Program-made: the position numbers and the translations under genes
Notes under the pieces: generated by a model
Databases searched by the model: none
What the model was told of the DNA's origin: nothing
What the model saw: the letters and a program-made list of their open reading frames with translations, nothing else
Shown here: positions 59,680 through 64,000 of the stretch, one piece after another
How positions within the stretch are numbered: the first letter of the stretch is position 1
How the letters are laid out: each line of letters opens with the position of its first letter
Source: Dryas octopetala
Taxonomy: Eukaryota; Streptophyta; Magnoliopsida; Rosales; Rosaceae
Assembly: GCA_963921425.1 (NCBI GenBank)
Contig: OY992836.1
Span: 4,913,825 to 4,977,824 of the forward strand
DNA: 64,000 bases
Direction: 5' to 3'

Positions 59680-61300
59680 CACATTTTCGAGGTACATTCC
59701 TTTTTCTTTACTTAATTTACTTAATAGCTTTATGGAATGTTGTAAGATAGGATGATATGTGATAATACCAAGCTTTAGCTTTTGCATACACATGCATTAA
59801 TTATTGCGTACAGACTTTGAACCAATTCCATTTCACCATACCCATATAATTTTGCAATTTAAAACAGTAATTTAACACCAAAGTTTATAATTTCAATTTT
59901 ATTTATAAACTCCAGTACAATTGAGTAACCTTTCAATAATAGGATCTCTATAAAATCCAAAAAATCACCCCTTCACGAACTACTGGTCAATTTTATTTTA
60001 TTTTTAAAAGTAGAGCTTTATTTTCTTATAAATTCATTTGGCAAAACTCCTTATCCCAAACGCTTGCTCAGATTCTTGTCAATTCTCACTGCAATTCAAA
60101 TAATAAAGTACCATGTTCATCTCATTGTCTCTTACTGCATCCTCTACCTACTTCAAAACCTAAGATAATGATGTAATGGAGGCAAAGTGAATGGGCGATG
60201 AAGGGGGCTGCATATTTGAGAAGTAAACACAAGTTCCTGTATTATTGAAGCTAAATATCAATTTCATCTGTTTCCCTGTATTACATTCATCTATTTTTTA
60301 TGGTATCGGGGGATGCATGCCAAATTGATTTTTAGCTTCAGTGAAACTAAATACAAGTCCATGTATTACATTCATATGTTTTTACTTTGGCTGATGTCCA
60401 GGAGATGGAAGCAATAATTTTCAACTTTCTATTTGAGCTGCTTGTAGATTTGGTTCTAATTACACTTAATTTTGAGTTTGGCTACTAGTTCATCAATTCT
60501 GGGTTTTTTTCTTTTGCCTTATCTTTTTTTTTCTATTTTTCTTGGGTTTGGCTGCATAATCTTTGACTTTTGTTTTGAATGGATTGTTTTTTCTGATTGT
60601 TATGCATATTTGCTCATGCTGCATGTGGTGTATTTGGTTGAGATGCTGCTCTTACTAACTACTGGAACATCTTTCTTTCATTTATAGGATCCATTACTGA
60701 TAAAATATCAAGTGCCACAATGATATGTTTCTAGATTAGCCTATTTTCTTTTTGGCACTGCATTTGTTTCCAAATGTATTAATCATAACTGAGTACTACA
60801 GCTAATTGGGGTTGAAGCATGGATTTACTTAATTTTTCCTTTCAAGTCTAAACTTAATTTTTATTACTTGCTGTCATACATTATGCTAAGCTTCTCACTA
60901 TTCTAATAATTATTTTCAGGTACGAGATGAGGTTCCTAGAGTAGTTAAAGGGAATGTCAACATTTTTTTGGTGGATCCAATATATGGCTGTATGGGAGGC
61001 TAGTTCATTGCACCTTTTTTTATATCAATCAGGGTAGCATATATAGTTAGGAACTCTTGGTACTTATGAAATATATCTTGTTTTGGCTTGCGTTTTGTTA
61101 TTTACTCTTTAATTTCTAACTCTTAAAAATGTGACTTTGTATTTGGAATTGATTACCATAATTTCAATGAAGTGCATGTGTATTTCTCTTACATTTATTT
61201 TGATGCAATATTTTAGCTGGTAAAATTAAATGGCAGGTGTATGAAGCTAGATAGAAATTAAGTTGCATATGTATAAATAAGCAAAAGAAATAAATAACTC
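59680..61300. other. CACTA 3' region without genes
   Basis: Non-coding AT-rich sequence between the second gene and the right subterminal repeats. Short frames (for example 60472-60687) are hydrophobic by composition and show no domain. Confidence 0.6.
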
Positions 61301-61535
61301 AAAGACGGCGTGCAAAATGTAAGCCGTAATATGTAGACTAATTACGGCGTGCAGATCATATCGTAATTAGTAATCTTAAACGTGAAAGATCGTTATTTAT
61401 GGCGTGTTTTGTTTATATTTACGGCGTATATTGCACGCCATTATAAGTATAGACCTTTCACGGCATGTGCTTCAACGGCACACAGTGGCACGCCGTAAAT
61501 ATTAATTTACGGCATGCAACGCCCGTCGTGGAAGC
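61300..61535. repeat. Right subterminal TTACGGCGTGC repeats of the CACTA element
   Basis: GACGGCGTGCA, TTACGGCGTGCAG, TTATGGCGTGT, TTACGGCGTAT, CACGGCATGTG, GCACGCCGTAA and TTACGGCATGCA cluster here. They match the left subterminal set in both orientations. Confidence 0.85.
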
Positions 61536-61555
61536 TCCATTTTGGTGTAGTGTCC

Positions 61556-61813
61556 TCGACTATGAATGTTTAGAAATCTAAGCATTTGATAACAGGAGTC
61601 TCAATGGCTACCTAACTCATCATGTTTCTTCTCTTAGACTTCCAATGATGCATTTTATTCACTTATACGATGATCCTATAGTTTTCAGTATGATGAATAA
61701 TGTTTATTTTCATCAATGCATGCGTTTCCACATTAATTGAAGTATCCCTCAAGTTACTTTAACCAAACACTTTTGATTAACCAATTACTATTGGTTTTAG
61801 GGCATATTTCCAA
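61556..61813 (-). mobile_element. Copia LTR fragment, right of the CACTA element
   Basis: On the minus strand it begins GGAAATATGCCCTAAAACC and reads ATGATGAGTTAGG and CTTAGATTTCTAAACATTC, aligning with the first 260 bp of the solo LTR at 50097-51791 in the opposite orientation. The fragment at 52000-52428 continues it after the CACTA insertion. Confidence 0.75.
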
Positions 61814-61880
61814 AAAAAATCATATTAGACTTTCCTAATTGGTCTGGAAAAGTGTTGTTTGCCCTATTGTATTAAATATT

Positions 61881-62290
61881 GGCTTAATTGTGTTTTTACC
61901 ACCCAAAGTTTACATTGATTCCCACTTTACCACCCAAAGTTTACATTGATTCTAACTTTACCACCCAGAAATTTATTTGTCCCACTTTACCACCCAAAGT
62001 TTACATTGATTCCCACTTTACCACTCAAAACTATTTTTCGTGTCCCAGTTAACCTTTTTCCGTTTATTCTGTCATTCTAGATTCAGGGGGTAAAGTAGGA
62101 ATCAATGTAAACTTTGGGTGGTAAAGTGGGAATCAATGTAAACTTTTGGTGGTAAAGTGGGACAAATAAAGTTCTGGGTGGTAAAGTGAGAATCAATGTA
62201 AACTTTGGGTGGTAAAGTGGGACAAATAAAGTTCTGGGTGGTAAAGTAGGAATCATCCCAAACTTTGGGTGGTAAAAACACAATTAAGCC
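61881..62290. mobile_element. Foldback element with minisatellite-like inverted ends, copy 2
   Basis: A 410-bp element runs from GGCTTAATTGTGTTTTTACC to CACAATTAAGCC, flanked by the perfect 9-bp duplication TTAAATATT (61872-61880 and 62291-62299). Each arm is made of tandem TTTGGGTGGTAAAGTGGGAA-type units; the loop holds GTCCCAGTTAAC. It is a sister of the element at 19496-19934. The 9-bp duplication points to the Mutator superfamily. Confidence 0.93.
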
Positions 62291-62299
62291 TTAAATATT

Positions 62300-63304
62300 T
62301 GTGCATTTGGATATAGTGTATTCATGACTTTATAGTAGATTTTATAGACTATTGCCAAATTTTGGGATTCTGTGACCATATCAAATTCTTGGGTTTAGAC
62401 ATTTAAGGTTAATGTCTTAAGGATTCCTTGATCTGCTAAAGACATTGAGAAATTAAGGAAGCCATTGAAGAAAATTGATCCTTCACATAAGGAAGAATCA
62501 TTAAGAATTCCTAATAAGTAATAAGGAATCTGTAAACTTATTATGCCTACAATCTCTTACACATAGTAATACAAAATTGCTTAATCCTTTTCGAGTTAGA
62601 AGTTTTACCACTATTTAAACTAGGTCTATGTAGATAATTATATTTATTTCTTCTCTATTCTTCGATAATATGAGAAGATGGGAGTTATAAATTATCATTT
62701 GAATTACTGATTGTCATAATTCTTTTTACCTTTTTGATCATATAATCAAACCTAAACTTAAAAGATGATATCATACCGGAACTTTAATTAGGGATTCCAA
62801 TTATGCAGTTCTTTTCTATATTATGCAAAGTTATTTTCTTAGTATTATTAACTCTTATAATATTACCATTGCTAGGTTTCGTAGACAGATATCTTAACTA
62901 ACCATCCTAACTAACAAAGTTGAAACTAGGTTTTGGTAATTGTCATTGCTCTATCAACGTTCTAACATCCTTTGCAAATGGACTCTACAAGCTTACTATG
63001 AATTGGGTTGTATTCGTAGTCAGCCAAGGTATTCTTGAATTAATAGAGGACAAATCCAAAGACTAGTAGACCTAGTGTTCTGGATCAAGAAACCTTTAGT
63101 CGTACTACCCTCTTGGTGTAACTTGGCTCATATACCATTATTGACCCATGATTAATTTAAGAGATAATTAGACTTCCTTTAGAAAAATAGTTTTTAGATG
63201 GAGACTGAGGATGTTTTAAAATTTATAAGAAAATCCTTTCAATTTATAATAAAGTCCTTTAATTTATAAGATTTTTTTTTTAATTTATAATAAACTCATT
63301 TTAA
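62300..63304. other. Intergenic, nothing recognised
   Basis: Mixed-composition sequence without a plausible long frame. ATTTATAATAAA-type repeats occur at about 63230-63310. It may be more LTR-derived DNA, but no motif supports that. Confidence 0.4.
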
Positions 63305-63800
63305 TTTATAGAAAATTAGGATTAAATACCAAATATCAATAGTTTTTTAGTAAAGCAGCAAGACACTAATTTTTTTTAGTTTAGGTACTAACCTAGAGTA
63401 ATACATTTTGGATTAAGTCACAAATCAGTTTGTTATACAGTTGTGACTGTCGAACAGTTACAGTTGTAATTGTTGAACAGTCACAGTTGTGACTATTTAA
63501 AATTTATAAAAAATCAAAATTTTTAAGGCTTTCATAATTTTGATTTAGGTTTGGAGGATGAAGTCTTATAACCCAAAGACTAAACATTAAAGTTTAAGCC
63601 TTGCAAATATTGAAAAAACAACAAATCAATAAAAAAGTTATGATTGTTAGACAGTCACAGTTCGATATAACCATGTTTTGTAAAGTTGATACCTAAACTG
63701 AAATTTAGTACCTAAAGTGAAATGACATAAATGTTTTAGTAGTTGAAATGAAAAAACATTATAATTTGATACCTAAAGTCAATGGACCTTTTAATTTATA
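63305..63800. repeat. AT-rich repeat with AGTCACAGTTGTGACT palindromes, copy 2
   Basis: The segment starts AAATTAGGATTAAATACCAA, as at 40425, and contains GTTGTGACTGTCGAACAG and CAGTCACAGTTGTGACT at about 63440-63500. It ends in TTTGATACCTAAAGTCAATG text. It is the second copy of the family at 40425-41060. Confidence 0.6.
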
Positions 63801-64000
63801 AGTCATAAATTAAAGTCATCCCCCAATTTGAAGGATATTTTCCCTCTTAGAGTGTAGAATGGGCTTTATAGGGGCTACATGTTAGGTTTTAACTTCGGGA
63901 TTTTGGGAGTAAAACCGTCAAAGAAGAAAAATAAAAGGACTTAATTAAAAACCCTAAATCACTACCGGTCTTAGTTTAAGAAAGACTCATAAAATGGACT

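Larger units (their letters stand above)
52429..61552 (+). mobile_element. CACTA (En/Spm) DNA transposon, full length, 9.1 kb
   Basis: The element begins CACTACACCAAAATTGAGC and ends with GCTCCATTTTGGTGTAGTG. It is flanked by the 3-bp duplication TCC (52426-52428 and 61553-61555), as CACTA elements produce. Both ends carry clusters of a TTACGGCGTGC motif in both orientations. It encodes a TNP2-type transposase (54360-57941) and a second En/Spm-type protein (58312-59676), both on the plus strand. The coding regions carry stops and frameshifts, so this copy is non-autonomous, though its ends are well preserved. It lies in a Copia LTR. Confidence 0.96.

Overview
The window is nuclear DNA from a dicot flowering plant. 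Evidence: spliced plant genes with GT-AG introns, a chloroplast photosystem II protein gene with a transit peptide, plant-type Ty3/Gypsy, Ty1/Copia, CACTA, hAT-like and Mutator-like elements, and an inserted piece of plastid DNA (ndhF-rpl32 spacer region). The species cannot be named from the sequence. The DNA is AT-rich and transposon-dominated; only three host genes are well supported, with a fourth, unrecognised split gene as a candidate.

Layout. 1-10064: a Tat-lineage Ty3/Gypsy element on the minus strand, running off the left edge. Nested in it at about 4364-6951 is a nuclear plastid insertion carrying a truncated ndhF and an apparently intact rpl32. 11472-13495: exon-like segments with consistent splice phases, whose first intron holds a 1.47-kb Mutator-like element with a perfect 9-bp target duplication. 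13566-13775: a short Copia LTR and primer site. 13950-18336: a second, much reduced Tat-lineage copy on the minus strand. 18630-20555: the first of three copies (also 28638-30080 and 47319-48496) of one hAT-like family with 8-bp target duplications and subterminal AAATTTCG-type repeats. 21725-22703: a PSB33/LIL8-type thylakoid protein gene. 22704-34487: gene-poor, with foldback elements, tandem duplications and a degenerate repeat field. 34488-36847: a three-exon DUF506 (PDDEXK-like) gene. 38100-39750: a Copia remnant. 44255-45550: an intronless ELC/VPS23 (TSG101-like) ESCRT-I gene on the minus strand. 50097-51791: a Copia solo LTR. 52429-61552: a full-length 9.1-kb CACTA element with both expected genes, inserted into a second Copia LTR. 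The window ends in AT-rich repeats.

The host genes are not an operon or cluster: they act separately in thylakoid photosystem II organisation (PSB33), endosomal sorting (ELC) and an undefined process (DUF506). The main story is layered insertion: plastid DNA into Gypsy, Mutator-like into an intron, CACTA into a Copia LTR, and small foldback elements into Copia and hAT elements. Eight foldback or long-inverted-repeat elements of Mutator type were found; seven show 9-bp (one 9-10-bp) target duplications. I found no system that I can defend as wholly new. The best candidates for something undescribed are the three-copy hAT-like family, the Mutator-like elements whose inverted ends are themselves minisatellites, and the unrecognised split gene.
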